Shown: piece after piece, positions 34,663 to 45,266 of the stretch | How positions within the stretch are numbered: the stretch's first letter is position 1 | Layout: each line of letters starts with the position of its first letter | Origin: Robbsia sp. KACC 23696 | GTDB taxonomy: Bacteria; Pseudomonadota; Gammaproteobacteria; Burkholderiales; Burkholderiaceae | DNA length: 64,000 nt | Assembly (NCBI RefSeq): GCF_039852015.1 | Contig: NZ_CP156628.1 | Coordinates: 434,001 to 498,000 of the forward strand | Direction of reading: 5' to 3' | The notes under the pieces: generated by a model | Told to the model about the DNA's origin: nothing | Seen by the model: only the letters and a program-made list of their open reading frames with translations | Databases searched by the model: none | Program-made: the position numbers and the translations under genes

Positions 34663-37600
34663 TCAACAAAAATTGCGGCTGACGGTCGGCAGGCCGCCCA
34701 ACAGATCGGTCAGGTCGACAAAGCGTTGTGCAACCAGATGCCGAACCTCGCCTTGGCACTGCCAAGTGCCGTAGACGGCGACCAGTGATGCATTCAAGGC
34801 TTCGCGGCGCTGCTTTTCAAGCAGTCCGGGCCAGACGATCACATTGATCGAGCCGGTTTCGTCCTCGAGCGTCATGAACATCACGCCTTTTGCGGTGCCG
34901 GGCCGCTGCCTGACCGTTACGATCCCGCAACCCCGAGCGGCCCGTCCGTTTTTTAAACGGAACAGCTCGCTGGCGGCTTGTAGCTTACGTTCGCGCAATT
35001 GCGGGCGCAGCAAGGCGAGCGGGTGGCGTCCGAGGGTCAGGCCGATCGTCCGATAGTCGGCGACGATATGCTCGCCTTCGCTGGGAGGCGCGAAGGCCGG
35101 CGTTGCATCGTCGCTGAGTGCCTGACGCAAGAGGTCCGCTGTCTGGCCGTGGGCGCGAGGCGCCTCGATTGCGGCCGCGGGACGGGGGCCGAGCTGGCCC
35201 ATTGCCTGCCATAGCGCTTGCCGTCGGTTGCCCACCAGGGGCAGTAAAGCATTGGCGGCGGCGAGCAGATGCAGATCGCGCCGGTCCAGGGCGGCGCGGT
35301 GCGCGAGATCGGCGACATCGGCAAAAGCGCGTACCGCGCGCGCTGTCTCGATGCGGCGCGCGCTGTCCTGGCTGAAACCGCGAATCAACGACAAGCCGAG
35401 CCGCACCGCCGGCCGATCGGTCGATGGAACAGGCGGATGCTGCTGATCGCCGTCAGGGGAGGAGACGTCGTCGTTGTCGGCATCGGCGGCCTCCAAGGTG
35501 CTGTCCCAGTCGCTGATCGTGACATCGACGGCCTGGATGCGTACGCCGTGCCGATGCGCGTCCTGCACCAGTTGCGAGGGGGAGTAGAACCCCATCGGCT
35601 GACTGTTCAGCATGGCGCAAAGAAACGCTTCGGGCTCATGGCATTTGAGCCAGGAACTGGCATAAACCAGCAATGCGAAACTGGCTGCATGGCTTTCCGG
35701 AAAGCCATATTCCCCAAAGCCCTGAATCTGCGCAAACAAGGCCTCGGCGAACTTGCGGTCGTAGTTGCGCGCCATCATGCCCTGCACGATGCGCTCGTAA
35801 TAATGTTCGAGGCCGCCTTTGCGCTTCCACGCAGCCATCGCGCGTCGCAGGCTGTCCGCCTCATCAGCGCTGAAGCCGGCGGCGAGCATCGCCACCTGCA
35901 TCACCTGCTCTTGAAAAATAGGCACGCCCAAGGTACGCGACAGTGCTGTTTTCATCTCTTCACTGGGATAAGTGACCGGTTCCAGCTTCTGCCGTCGTCG
36001 CAAATAGGGATGCACCATCCCCCCTTGTACCGGGCCGGGACGCACAATGGCCACCTCGATGACCAGGTCGTAGAATGTTTCGGGGCGCAGCCGGGGCAAC
36101 ATGCTCATCTGTGCCCGCGACTCGATCTGAAAGACGCCGATCGTGTCGGCCTTGCAAATCATGTCGTAGGTTGCTTTGTCCTCGGCCGGGATGTCCTGCA
36201 TCTCGAACGGCTCGCCGCGGCGCGCCGACACCAAGGCCAGCGCGCGTCGGATCGCCGACAACATGCCCAGTGCCAAGATGTCGATCTTGAGCAAGCCGAG
36301 CGATTCCAGGTCGTCCTTATCCCATTGAATGACGCTGCGATCCGGCATTGCCGCGTTTTCAATCGGCACCAGTCGAGACAGCTTGCCCCGACTGATCACG
36401 AAACCACCACTATGCTGCGACAAATGTCTTGGAAACCCCAGCAATAGTGTTGCGAAATGGGCCCATTGCCGAATAATGGGTGCCTCCGGGTCCAGTCCTG
36501 AATCTCGAAACCGTTCCAGCAATTCGCTGCTGGAGTCGAACCATTGATGCGTCTTCGCGACGCGATCGACCAGGGCGGGGTCGATGCCGAGTGCCTTGCC
36601 GGCATCGCGCAAGGCACCGCGTGGCCGATAGGTCGAGATGGCGGCGGCAATGGCGGCGCGATGTCGACCGTATTTGCGATAGACGTATTGAATCACCTCT
36701 TCGCGGCGCTGATGCTCGAAGTCGACATCGATGTCCGGTGGTTCGTTGCGCTCCTTGCTGATGAAGCGCTCGAAGAGCATGCTGCTGCGTGCGGGGTCGA
36801 CCTCGGTGATTCCCAGGCAATAGCAGACGGCGGAGTTCGCGGCGGAGCCCCGGCCCTGGCACAGGATGTTTTCATTGCGTGCGAAACGCACCAGGTCATA
36901 GACCGTCAGGAAATACGCTTCGTATTCCAGTTCGCCGATCAGGGCCAGTTCGTGTTCGATCTGCTCCTGGATCTTCAGTGGAATGCCGAGCGGGAAACGC
37001 CGACGCGCGCCGATATAGGTTTCCTGTCGGAGATAGACGGCGGGCGTGACGCCCGGTGGCACCAACTCGTCCGGATATTCGTATTTCAGATCGGAGAGCT
37101 TGAAGGTGCAGGCGTTGGCGACGCGCACCGTTTCCGCCAGTGCTCGCGCAGGATAGAGATTGGCCAGGCGCAGCCGCGAGCGCAGATGCGATTCGGCATT
37201 GGGGGAGAGCGCATAGCCGCATTCGGATACGGGGCGACTGACATGGATCGCGCTCAGCACATCGTGCAAAGGCTTGCGCGAGCGCACATGCATCGTCACG
37301 CCACCCAAAGCCACCATTGGGATGGCTGCCGCCGCCGCCGCCCGTTCCACGGTGCCGCGGTGCAGGTCGTCCATCGCGCGGGCGTGCAGTGTCAGACCGA
37401 CCCAGGCGCGTCCGGGAAAGGTCTGCGCGATCCATTGGGCTTGTCCCGTCAGAATATCGTCGCCAGGTAAGGCCGGGTAGGTGGGGACGAGGATGGCGAT
37501 GCAGTCCGGCATGCCGCGCAGGATGGCATGGGAGGACGCCGGTGAGGCGAGATCCTCGCGGGTCAGACGGTAATGGCCTTTGCCGGTACGGGTGCGGGCC

Positions 37601-37986
37601 AGCGTGATCAGTTCGGACAGATTGCCATAGCCTTCGCGATTGCACGCAAGCAGCACCAATTCGAGAGAAGGCGTCTGCGCGTCGTCGCTCACCAGCGTGA
37701 AAGTGGCGCCGACGATCAGCGGCAGGTCGGCTTTCTTTGCCTCGACATGCGCGCGCACGACGCCCGCCAACGAGCACTCGTCGGTGATCGCAAGCGCGCT
37801 ATACCCCAGCTGCGCCGCGCGTTGCGCCAATTCTTCCGCATGAGATGCACCTCGTAAAAAAGAGAAATTCGAAAAACATTGCAGCTCCGCATAAGCGGGC
37901 ATCGGCGTCCAGCCGGATAGCGGCAGAGACGTGTCGGGTGGTACGGCATCGGGCGGTGCCGGTGTCATCAGGTCGACCATCGGCAT
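34663..37986 (-). CDS. dnaE2: Error-prone DNA polymerase DnaE2
   Basis: A 1107-residue C-family polymerase, a second DnaE used for translesion synthesis. The N-terminal PHP domain starts YAELQCFSNFSFLRGASH. The polymerase active site has PPDIDVDFEHQRREEVI, supplying the catalytic Asp residues, with helix-hairpin-helix and OB domains after it (GVMFMTLEDETGSINVIVWPGL). It is shorter than DnaE1 (about 1160-1180), as usual for DnaE2. Its ATG directly abuts the imuB stop. It is the last gene of the LexA-controlled mutasome operon. Confidence 0.95.
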   Translation of the reverse strand: MPMVDLMTPAPPDAVPPDTSLPLSGWTPMPAYAELQCFSNFSFLRGASHAEELAQRAAQLGYSALAITDECSLAGVVRAHVEAKKADLPLIVGATFTLVSDDAQTPSLELVLLACNREGYGNLSELITLARTRTGKGHYRLTREDLASPASSHAILRGMPDCIAILVPTYPALPGDDILTGQAQWIAQTFPGRAWVGLTLHARAMDDLHRGTVERAAAAAAIPMVALGGVTMHVRSRKPLHDVLSAIHVSRPVSECGYALSPNAESHLRSRLRLANLYPARALAETVRVANACTFKLSDLKYEYPDELVPPGVTPAVYLRQETYIGARRRFPLGIPLKIQEQIEHELALIGELEYEAYFLTVYDLVRFARNENILCQGRGSAANSAVCYCLGITEVDPARSSMLFERFISKERNEPPDIDVDFEHQRREEVIQYVYRKYGRHRAAIAAAISTYRPRGALRDAGKALGIDPALVDRVAKTHQWFDSSSELLERFRDSGLDPEAPIIRQWAHFATLLLGFPRHLSQHSGGFVISRGKLSRLVPIENAAMPDRSVIQWDKDDLESLGLLKIDILALGMLSAIRRALALVSARRGEPFEMQDIPAEDKATYDMICKADTIGVFQIESRAQMSMLPRLRPETFYDLVIEVAIVRPGPVQGGMVHPYLRRRQKLEPVTYPSEEMKTALSRTLGVPIFQEQVMQVAMLAAGFSADEADSLRRAMAAWKRKGGLEHYYERIVQGMMARNYDRKFAEALFAQIQGFGEYGFPESHAASFALLVYASSWLKCHEPEAFLCAMLNSQPMGFYSPSQLVQDAHRHGVRIQAVDVTISDWDSTLEAADADNDDVSSPDGDQQHPPVPSTDRPAVRLGLSLIRGFSQDSARRIETARAVRAFADVADLAHRAALDRRDLHLLAAANALLPLVGNRRQALWQAMGQLGPRPAAAIEAPRAHGQTADLLRQALSDDATPAFAPPSEGEHIVADYRTIGLTLGRHPLALLRPQLRERKLQAASELFRLKNGRAARGCGIVTVRQRPGTAKGVMFMTLEDETGSINVIVWPGLLEKQRREALNASLVAVYGTWQCQGEVRHLVAQRFVDLTDLLGGLPTVSRNFC

Positions 37987-39846
37987 TCACCCAAAAAAAC
38001 CATGGAGGAACCAGTGCGCTTCCTCCGCGGACGCGGTGTCAGGCATGGCGTCACGTCCGGATGGGCGTGCATCGGACGGCCGCCCGTTCGATCGGTTCGT
38101 GTCAGGGCCATCGGCCTGCGCCTCGGCCGGTTCATCGATTTGTCCGTCCGCCTGTTCGTCGGCCCGCGTCTTGACTTTTCTCCCCAGGCGCTCCCGAAAA
38201 ATCCAATAGCAGGTGTGATCGTCGGCTTGCGCGACGAAGTAATCGCGCATCACCACGGCATCGTCCCACCAGCCCGATTCGATGCGTTCTCCTGGCGATA
38301 CCAGGCGTAGCGAGCTGCCGTAGAACGGCCGATGTCGGCGCGTCATCAAGGGCAGTGGCGTGTCCAGCAGCCAGACCGGACGCGGCGTATGCTGCGCGAT
38401 GCGGGCCCGCGCCGCCTCGGCGAGATTGCCGGCCTTGACGATCGATAAGGCAGGTGCCCCGGCGCGGCCTTTGCCCCCGCTTTCCGGCGTGCCGCGCGGG
38501 TCGCGCCGTCCCCACTGATTTGCTCTCTCCGGGCGATAGTCTTCCCGGTCGTGGCATTGCAGAACGTTGTCGATGCCGAGCCGCGCCTGTAGTAACTCGA
38601 TCAAGCGACGATGATCGGCCGGGCTGCCAGCCGGCTCCGGAAACAGGCTGTTGCTCAACGGCTTGGCCGGTTCTACAGCGGTGGCCTGCAACCGTACCGC
38701 AATGACATGCGCCTCCAAACTGGTTTTGGCCAATCGCTCCCGCACCAGGCGCAATAGATGACTGTCATGCCAAGTGGGTTCGGCCAAAGCGATTTCGATC
38801 GGCGTCGGTGGGCGTGCTTCCCTTCCTCGCTCGTGTTCGAGCAGCAGCATGAAACGCGTCACCGCCCATTGACGGCTCGCGAGCCAACCCGTCAGCCGGC
38901 CGATCAACGTTGTTGCACCGGCAAAAATAAGGCTTGTGTCGTCGGCGCGGTCGGGCAAGGCTTGCTGTTGATCGAATTGTTCCGGTGTCGTGAGCCACTG
39001 GAACCCTTCCTCGGCCAGGCCCAGTGCGCGATCCAACGCCTCGACGAGCGCTTCGCCGCATCGCCGTTTGATGCCGGCACGGGGGAGGCGCCGCAGATCG
39101 TCGAGCGTCAGGCAGCCCAGACCGTGCAAACTGTCCACATGCGCCTGCGCTTCCGGCAGGAAAGGCAAGGGCAACTGGCCGAGTATCCGATCGAGGGAGC
39201 GCGGCGTACGGCGGATACCGATCGACATGCATGCCTCCTCCGGCATTGCCATCGGATGCAAAACGGTCATGCCACCGGCGCGCGCCAGCAATGCGGCAGC
39301 GGTACCGGTGGGGGCCAGGCTGAGACGGGCCGTCAGGCCGCTGGCGGTCAGCGTCGCGCGAATGCGTCGGCGCAGCGCACGGATGCCGCCGAACAGCCGC
39401 AGACTGGCCGAGATGTCGGCGACGATGAGCGGTGCGTCGATCGCTGCGCCGGCCTGTCCCCATGTCACCCCCTGCATCTGATTCTGCGCCGGCGTACTGC
39501 CGGCCTGCTGAGATGCACGCGCCCAGTCGAGCAGCGCGACTTGCGGCGTGTATTGCATTAACGCCAGGGCGACACCTTGCCAGGCATCGGCTTCGCGGAG
39601 CAGATCCCGTTCACGCAGCACCGCTTGCGCGGCAACCGTCAGCACGCCGCCGCGCTTCATCCCCAGGCGGACACCCGCCTGGCGCGCGGCGCGGCTCATC
39701 GCCACGACCCGGCCCTGTTCGAGCACGGCGAGCGGGATCGGCGAGCCGGTCGCGTCGGTGCCGCTAAGGGACGTTTCACTGGACCAGGTCGGCCGAAACA
39801 CTTCGAGGGGCAGGTGCGGCAGAAAGACGCCGATCCAAAGACGCAT
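37987..39846 (-). CDS. imuB: ImuB, catalytically inactive Y-family polymerase homologue
   Basis: A 619-residue DinB/UmuC-like scaffold protein. It starts MRLWIGVFLPHLPLEVF, where active Y-family enzymes have the DMDCFF catalytic motif; the metal-binding acidic residues are missing, as in known ImuB. QLPLPFL in the palm/finger region could be a beta-clamp contact (inference). The C-terminal third is long and hydrophilic. ImuB links DnaE2 to the sliding clamp and to ImuA. Its 5' end overlaps imuA by 71 bp. Confidence 0.93.
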   Translation of the reverse strand: MRLWIGVFLPHLPLEVFRPTWSSETSLSGTDATGSPIPLAVLEQGRVVAMSRAARQAGVRLGMKRGGVLTVAAQAVLRERDLLREADAWQGVALALMQYTPQVALLDWARASQQAGSTPAQNQMQGVTWGQAGAAIDAPLIVADISASLRLFGGIRALRRRIRATLTASGLTARLSLAPTGTAAALLARAGGMTVLHPMAMPEEACMSIGIRRTPRSLDRILGQLPLPFLPEAQAHVDSLHGLGCLTLDDLRRLPRAGIKRRCGEALVEALDRALGLAEEGFQWLTTPEQFDQQQALPDRADDTSLIFAGATTLIGRLTGWLASRQWAVTRFMLLLEHERGREARPPTPIEIALAEPTWHDSHLLRLVRERLAKTSLEAHVIAVRLQATAVEPAKPLSNSLFPEPAGSPADHRRLIELLQARLGIDNVLQCHDREDYRPERANQWGRRDPRGTPESGGKGRAGAPALSIVKAGNLAEAARARIAQHTPRPVWLLDTPLPLMTRRHRPFYGSSLRLVSPGERIESGWWDDAVVMRDYFVAQADDHTCYWIFRERLGRKVKTRADEQADGQIDEPAEAQADGPDTNRSNGRPSDARPSGRDAMPDTASAEEAHWFLHGFFG

Positions 39847-40486
39847 GACGATTCAATAAAATAGGGGACGGCGATAAGGACAGGTCGAGGGACTGCTCGC
39901 TGGTGGGGCCGCGCCGCTTGATGAAGGTCACCGACAATCCTTCCGGCGCGGGCTGCAAAGCCAGCCGCAGCGGCGCGGGAGAGGTGCGATGCGCCGCGTT
40001 CAATGGGCGAAAGAGAAAGAACAGCGACGACGATGCCTGCGCGGCCATATGCAGCCGCCGCAATGCCTCCGGCCTGACAGGGTCCTGCCAGAACAGCAGG
40101 GCGCCACACCCCCCGGTGCGTAAAATCTGCTCCGCCGCCCATAAAGCATCCGCCGTCCGCGCGGCGCGCACCCAATGCCATTGCGCCAGCGGCAGTCCCC
40201 AATAATGGAAGGCCTGTTGATTCGGGATATGGGGCGGGCACAGCATCATCAAGGGACGCGCCGCGACGTTTTGCAATGCTGGCCGCAGCATTCGGAATTC
40301 GCCAATGCCTGCCTGCGGCAGCATCAATTCCGTCAAACTGCCCACGGGCCAGCCCCCACCGGGCAATTCGGCCGCCAGACGGCTATCCCCCGGATCCACG
40401 CAGGTTTGCCGTACCTGGGCGAGCTGGGAGGCACGCCATAAGGACGGGTGGATGGTTTCCGGATGCTGGAGCGCGGCGTTTTGCAT
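39776..40486 (-). CDS. imuA: ImuA, mutasome accessory protein
   Basis: A 236-residue RecA/SulA-like protein needed with ImuB and DnaE2 for damage-induced mutagenesis. The segment ELPGGGWPVGSLTELMLPQAGIGEFRML matches the ImuA core. The position of a P-loop lacks the Gly-Lys-Thr motif, as in other betaproteobacterial ImuA, so ATPase activity is not expected. AAGGTGAG precedes ATG 40486. The reading frame runs 71 bp into imuB, an overlap that suggests translational coupling. Confidence 0.92.
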   Translation of the reverse strand: MQNAALQHPETIHPSLWRASQLAQVRQTCVDPGDSRLAAELPGGGWPVGSLTELMLPQAGIGEFRMLRPALQNVAARPLMMLCPPHIPNQQAFHYWGLPLAQWHWVRAARTADALWAAEQILRTGGCGALLFWQDPVRPEALRRLHMAAQASSSLFFLFRPLNAAHRTSPAPLRLALQPAPEGLSVTFIKRRGPTSEQSLDLSLSPSPILLNRHASLDRRLSAAPAPRSVSADLVQ

Positions 40487-40500
40487 GGCTCACCTTGATA

Positions 40501-40523
40501 CTGTATGAATGTACAGTAGTATA
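40501..40523 (-). promoter_or_regulatory. LexA box and -10 of the imuA-imuB-dnaE2 operon
   Basis: CTGTATGAATGTACAG (40501-40516) is a perfect CTGT-N8-ACAG LexA site. On the minus strand TATACT (40518-40523) is a strong -10 hexamer immediately upstream of it, so LexA would cover the start of transcription. The distance to the imuA ATG is 14 bp. I could not identify a good -35. Confidence 0.88.
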
Positions 40524-40857
40524 GCGCGCCTATCGCAAAATACCAGAAACGATGCGCACCGCGGCCTCGCCACCACGTCACCACCCGGGCCCGATCCCCG
40601 TGCCTTGGGCCCTGAGCGGGGGAAAACGCCGAAACTTTCTGTCGGATAAGCGCAATGACCTCTCCTCGAGGAAACACCTTGCCGTTCCGGTAATACGCGA
40701 CTTGTATCAATCATTCGGATTAATGCTAATCGCGGTGCGGACGAATGCCGGGTATTGTCGCCCCAGGCAATCATGTCAATTCAATGACGTAATGTTGCTG
40801 CAACAAATGCGCCCTACGATAACGTTTTCATTCCGATAGACGACAGGAGAACGCCCA

Positions 40858-42198
40858 ATGCAACAATCGCCTCTGGCCCGAACGGTCAAGACGGTATGCG
40901 CCGCAGCAGCACTCACGTTGGGTGTGCTGGCGAGCGCTTCCGCCAATGCCGCGACCGATATTCCGTTCTGGCATGCGATGGAAGGTGCGCTGGGCGATCG
41001 TGTGAACGACATTGCGAAGGACTTCAATGCCTCGCAGAGCGACTATCACATCACGCCGGTCTATAAGGGCAGTTACGATCAGACGCTGGCAGCGGGCATC
41101 GCCGCCTATCGAAGCGGCAACGCGCCGGCGATTCTGCAGGTCTACGAAGTCGGAACGGCGACGATGATGCGGGCGAAGAGCGCGATCGTCCCGGTCTACG
41201 ACGTGTTCAAGAATGCCGGTGTGCCATTAGACGAGGGTGCTTTCATTCCGACGATCTCCGGCTATTACAGCGACGCGAAAACCGGCCATCTGGTCTCGAT
41301 GCCGTTCAACAGCTCCACTCCGGTCCTGTTCTACAACAAGGACGCGTTCCGCAAGGCCGGTCTGGATCCGAATCAACCGCCACGGACCTGGCCGGAGGTG
41401 GAGAAGGACGCGCTGGCGCTGCGCAGGGCGGGCCTGTCCTGCGGCTATGCGTCCGGCTGGCAGAGCTGGATCCAATTGGAGAACTACAGTGCCTGGCATG
41501 CCGCACCGTTTGCCTCGCGCAATAACGGTTTCGATGGCGACGATGCGGTGCTCGAATTCAACAAGCCGCTGCAGGTCGCACATATCGCCTTCTTGAAAAA
41601 GATGCAGAACGAAGGCGCGTTCAGCTATGTCGGCCGCCAGGACGAGCCCAACGCCAAGTTCTACAGTGGCGATTGCGGCATCACGACCAATTCGTCGGCC
41701 GCATTGGCGAATATCAAGAAGTACGCGAAGTTCGAATTCGGCAGCGGCACCTTGCCTTACGACCCAAGCGTCAAGGGTGCGCCTCAGAATGCGATCATCG
41801 GTGGCGCGAGCCTGTGGGTGATGGGCGGCAAGGATAAGAGCACGTATAAGGGCGTGGCCGAATTCCTGGCCTATCTGGCCAAGCCCGAGGTGGCGGCGAG
41901 GTGGCACCAGGATACCGGTTACCTGCCGGTGACGAAGGCCGCCTACGACCTGACGAAGGCGCAGGGTTTCTACAAAACGCACCCGGATAGCGAGACGGCG
42001 ATCAAGCAGATGATGAACAAGCCGCCGTTGCCGTTCACCAAGGGATTGCGTCTGGGCAATATGCCGCAGATCCGTGTCGTGATCGACGAGGAACTGGAAC
42101 AGGTCTGGGGCGGCACGAAGACGCCGCAAACGGCATTGGACTCAGCGGTTGCGCGCGGCAACGATCTGCTGCGTCGGTTCCAGAAATCCGGAAGCTGA
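40858..42198 (+). CDS. ugpB: sn-glycerol-3-phosphate ABC transporter binding protein UgpB
   Basis: A 446-residue periplasmic binding protein. The signal peptide [20 protein letters not shown] is followed by [24 protein letters not shown], the UgpB hallmark, and later [11 protein letters not shown]. It binds glycerol 3-phosphate and glycerophosphodiesters. It is the first gene of a five-gene ugpBAECQ operon. The ribosome site ACAGGAG precedes ATG 40858 well. A weak TGTCA-N6-TGACG pair near 40,770 might be a Pho box, but the match is poor. Confidence 0.92.
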   Translation: MQQSPLARTVKTVCAAAALTLGVLASASANAATDIPFWHAMEGALGDRVNDIAKDFNASQSDYHITPVYKGSYDQTLAAGIAAYRSGNAPAILQVYEVGTATMMRAKSAIVPVYDVFKNAGVPLDEGAFIPTISGYYSDAKTGHLVSMPFNSSTPVLFYNKDAFRKAGLDPNQPPRTWPEVEKDALALRRAGLSCGYASGWQSWIQLENYSAWHAAPFASRNNGFDGDDAVLEFNKPLQVAHIAFLKKMQNEGAFSYVGRQDEPNAKFYSGDCGITTNSSAALANIKKYAKFEFGSGTLPYDPSVKGAPQNAIIGGASLWVMGGKDKSTYKGVAEFLAYLAKPEVAARWHQDTGYLPVTKAAYDLTKAQGFYKTHPDSETAIKQMMNKPPLPFTKGLRLGNMPQIRVVIDEELEQVWGGTKTPQTALDSAVARGNDLLRRFQKSGS

Positions 42199-42199
42199 C

Positions 42200-43201
42200 G
42201 TGACGCAAGCGAACGAAGCGGCCTCGGTTTCCGCGTCATCGACGTCATCGTCGCCGTCGCCTTCTCCCCTCGCACCGACCACGCGAGGGGCGCTCGCCAA
42301 AGCGCGCGCCCGTGCGCATGCGGCGAATACGCCCTTCGGCGCGTCCTGGTTGCCTTATCTGCTGATTCTGCCGCAACTGGCCATCACCGCGATCTTCTTT
42401 TTGTGGCCGGCCGGCGAGGCTTTATGGCAATCCACGCAGGCGCAGGACGCATTCGGCCTATCCAGTAATTTTGTCGGTCTGCAAAACTTTACCGAGCTTT
42501 TTGCCGATCCACTCTACCTGGCATCGTTCAAGACCACGTTGTGGTTTTGCGCGATGGTCACGCTGGCAGGGCTGGCCATTGGCTTGCTCCTGGCCGTCTG
42601 TGCGGACCGTGTCGTGCGTGGGGGGCGGCTCTATCGTTCCTTGCTGATCTGGCCGTACGCCGTCGCGCCGGCGATCGCCGGTATTCTCTGGATGTTTCTG
42701 TTCAATCCGAGTATCGGCCTGATTGCGCACGCGCTGCAATCGCACGGGATCATCTGGAACCACGCGCTGAATGGCGGCCAGGCGATGTTCCTGGTGGTAC
42801 TGGCGTCGGTATGGCAGCAGGTCAGTTATAACTTCTTGTTTTTCTATGCCGGACTGCAGGCGATTCCTCGTTCATTGATCGAGGCGGCCGCCATCGATGG
42901 TGCCGGACCGGTGCGACGCTTCTTCGGCATCGTCTTTCCCTTGCTCGCGCCCACGACCTTCTTTCTGCTGGTCGTCAACGTGGTCTATGCGTTTTTCGAT
43001 ACCTTCCCGGTCATCGATGCCACCACCGCCGGTGGACCGGCACAATCGACGCGCACCTTGATCTATAAGATCTATGCCGACGGTTTCCGCGGCCTCGATA
43101 TCGGCAGTGCCGGTGCGCAATCGGTGGTACTGATGGTGATCGTCATCGGTTTGACCGTTTTTCAATTCCGCTTCATTGAACGCAAGGTGCAATACGTATG
43201 A
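42200..43201 (+). CDS. ugpA: sn-glycerol-3-phosphate ABC permease UgpA
   Basis: A 333-residue inner-membrane permease. A Ser-rich tail of about 40 residues (from GTG 42200) precedes the first helix, [21 protein letters not shown]. The coupling loop is [22 protein letters not shown]. The GTG start lies 1 bp after the ugpB stop; the frame opens further up only within ugpB. It pairs with UgpE, whose start overlaps its stop. Confidence 0.92.
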   Translation: MTQANEAASVSASSTSSSPSPSPLAPTTRGALAKARARAHAANTPFGASWLPYLLILPQLAITAIFFLWPAGEALWQSTQAQDAFGLSSNFVGLQNFTELFADPLYLASFKTTLWFCAMVTLAGLAIGLLLAVCADRVVRGGRLYRSLLIWPYAVAPAIAGILWMFLFNPSIGLIAHALQSHGIIWNHALNGGQAMFLVVLASVWQQVSYNFLFFYAGLQAIPRSLIEAAAIDGAGPVRRFFGIVFPLLAPTTFFLLVVNVVYAFFDTFPVIDATTAGGPAQSTRTLIYKIYADGFRGLDIGSAGAQSVVLMVIVIGLTVFQFRFIERKVQYV

Positions 43202-44043
43202 TCGAGCATCGGCGCGGATTTGATCTCTTCTGTCACGCGGTCCTGATCGTGGGGCTCGTGCTGATCGCCTTTCCGCTCTACATCGCGTTCACCGCTGCCA
43301 CGATGAACGAAAGTGAAGTGTTCACGGTGCCGATGTCGCTGATTCCCAGCACGCATCTATTCGAAAACATCGCGCATGTCTGGACGCAGGGCACCGGCAA
43401 TGCCACGGCGCCATTTGGGCATCTGCTGTTGAACAGCCTGGCGATGGCACTGGGCATCACGGCCGGTAAGATCGTCGTCTCGATCCTGTCCGCCTATGCG
43501 ATCGTTTTCTTTCGCTTTCCGTTTCGCAATACCGCTTTCTGGCTGATCTTCATCACGTTGATGCTGCCGGTGGAGGTGCGGATCTTCCCGACGGTGCAAG
43601 TGGTGTCCACATTGCATCTGATGAATAGCTATGCGGGCTTGACGTTGCCGCTGATCGCATCGGCAACGGCCACTTTCCTGTTTCGACAGTTCTTCATGAC
43701 TTTGCCGTCGGAATTGCTGGAAGCCGCGCGTATCGATGGTGCCGGCCCGATGCGCTGCTTCATCGACATCGTCCTGCCGTTGACGAAGACGACGATCGCC
43801 GCGCTGTTCGTCATTACCTTCATCTATGGATGGAATCAGTATCTATGGCCGATCCTGGTCGTCAACCAGAACGGATGGCAGACGGCGGTGGTCGGAATCA
43901 AACAGATGATCGGCATTGGTGACACGGCCACCGAATGGCATCTGGTGATGACCGCGACGCTGCTGGCGATGTTGCCGCCGCTGCTGGTCGTCATCGCAAT
44001 GCAGCGCTGGTTTGTCCGCGGTCTCGTGGACACAGAGAAGTAG
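43198..44043 (+). CDS. ugpE: sn-glycerol-3-phosphate ABC permease UgpE
   Basis: A 281-residue inner-membrane permease, about six helices. It begins [27 protein letters not shown] and its coupling loop is [22 protein letters not shown]. The ATGA overlap with ugpA and length match the ugp operon of enterobacteria and burkholderias. Confidence 0.93.
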   Translation: MIEHRRGFDLFCHAVLIVGLVLIAFPLYIAFTAATMNESEVFTVPMSLIPSTHLFENIAHVWTQGTGNATAPFGHLLLNSLAMALGITAGKIVVSILSAYAIVFFRFPFRNTAFWLIFITLMLPVEVRIFPTVQVVSTLHLMNSYAGLTLPLIASATATFLFRQFFMTLPSELLEAARIDGAGPMRCFIDIVLPLTKTTIAALFVITFIYGWNQYLWPILVVNQNGWQTAVVGIKQMIGIGDTATEWHLVMTATLLAMLPPLLVVIAMQRWFVRGLVDTEK

Positions 44044-44070
44044 TCAAAAGACATCCAAAGGGAATTTCAG

Positions 44071-45216
44071 ATGGCGGCATTGACGCTCAGAGGCGTACGT
44101 AAGACTTACGACGGACAGCAATATGTCTTGCATGGTATCGATGTCGATATCGCCGACGGCGAATTTGTCGTTCTGGTAGGGCCGTCGGGCTGCGGCAAGT
44201 CCACCTTGCTGAGGATGATTGCCGGTCTAGAAAGCGTGTCCGAAGGCGATATCTCGATCGGGGGCACCGTCGTCAACCGACACGAGCCGAAGGATCGCGG
44301 CATCGCGATGGTGTTTCAGAATTATGCGCTGTACCCCCATATGACGGTCGCGCAGAATATGGGATATGCGCTGAAAATCAGCGGGGTATCGCGCGACGAC
44401 ATCGCCCGTCGCGTGCAAGCGGCGGCACAGACGCTCGAACTGGACAGCCTGCTGGCGCGCACGCCGCGCGAACTGTCGGGCGGTCAGCGGCAGCGCGTGG
44501 CGATGGGCCGCGCCATCGTCCGCGAGCCGGCGGTCTTCCTGTTCGACGAGCCGCTGTCGAATCTCGACGCGCGGCTAAGGGTGCAGATGCGGCTCGAGAT
44601 GCAGCGCCTGCACGCGCGTTTGAAAACCACCAGCGTCTACGTCACCCACGATCAGATCGAGGCGATGACGCTGGCGCAGCGCGTCATCGTCATGTATAAG
44701 GGCCGTGCCGAGCAGATCGGCACCCCGGCCGACGTCTATGATCGGCCGGCCAGTGTCTTCGTCGCCGGTTTCATCGGCTCGCCGGCGATGAATCTGATGG
44801 AGGGACGCGTTACCGATGATGGCCGCGCATTCGAGGTGCAGGATGGCGGTCCGGTCCTGATCTTCGACACGACGGCAAGGTCGATGTCATATGCCAGTCT
44901 TGCCGGGCGACGGTGTATCCTTGGCATCCGGCCCGAACATATGGCCTTGGCGTCCGCCTCATCCGAGCTATCGTATAAAACGGGGCAGTCGTCGACTGCC
45001 GCCTCGGCCGCACCGCCCGGCGCGACATTGCCGGTGGATGTGTGCGAGCGCACCGGCGCCGATAACCTGGCGCGCGGACGGTGGGGCGGTCATGATATTG
45101 CCGTACGCCTGCCGCATGACGTCACACCGGCACCCGGCGAACTGTTGCCGGTGACGCTGCCGGCGCATCGCCTGCATTTCTTCGATGCCGATAGCACGCG
45201 TCGAATCGAAGGATAG
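44071..45216 (+). CDS. ugpC: sn-glycerol-3-phosphate ABC ATPase UgpC
   Basis: A 381-residue MalK-like ATPase with Walker [10 protein letters not shown], signature [16 protein letters not shown] and Walker [13 protein letters not shown]. The C-terminal OB-type regulatory region ([12 protein letters not shown]) is present. About 25 Ser/Ala-rich residues ([16 protein letters not shown]) are inserted near its end, which may be a lineage-specific loop. Confidence 0.93.
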   Translation: MAALTLRGVRKTYDGQQYVLHGIDVDIADGEFVVLVGPSGCGKSTLLRMIAGLESVSEGDISIGGTVVNRHEPKDRGIAMVFQNYALYPHMTVAQNMGYALKISGVSRDDIARRVQAAAQTLELDSLLARTPRELSGGQRQRVAMGRAIVREPAVFLFDEPLSNLDARLRVQMRLEMQRLHARLKTTSVYVTHDQIEAMTLAQRVIVMYKGRAEQIGTPADVYDRPASVFVAGFIGSPAMNLMEGRVTDDGRAFEVQDGGPVLIFDTTARSMSYASLAGRRCILGIRPEHMALASASSELSYKTGQSSTAASAAPPGATLPVDVCERTGADNLARGRWGGHDIAVRLPHDVTPAPGELLPVTLPAHRLHFFDADSTRRIEG

Positions 45217-45266
45217 GGGCGCCGGACCGAACCTTGAACGCAACGCCGCATTCACGCCTTTTCGCC

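Noticed and set aside
40765-40790. Pho-box-like TGTCA/TGACG pair before ugpB
   Set aside because: Spacing is 11 bp as expected, but the second half matches poorly and no -10 is evident, so it is not listed as a feature.
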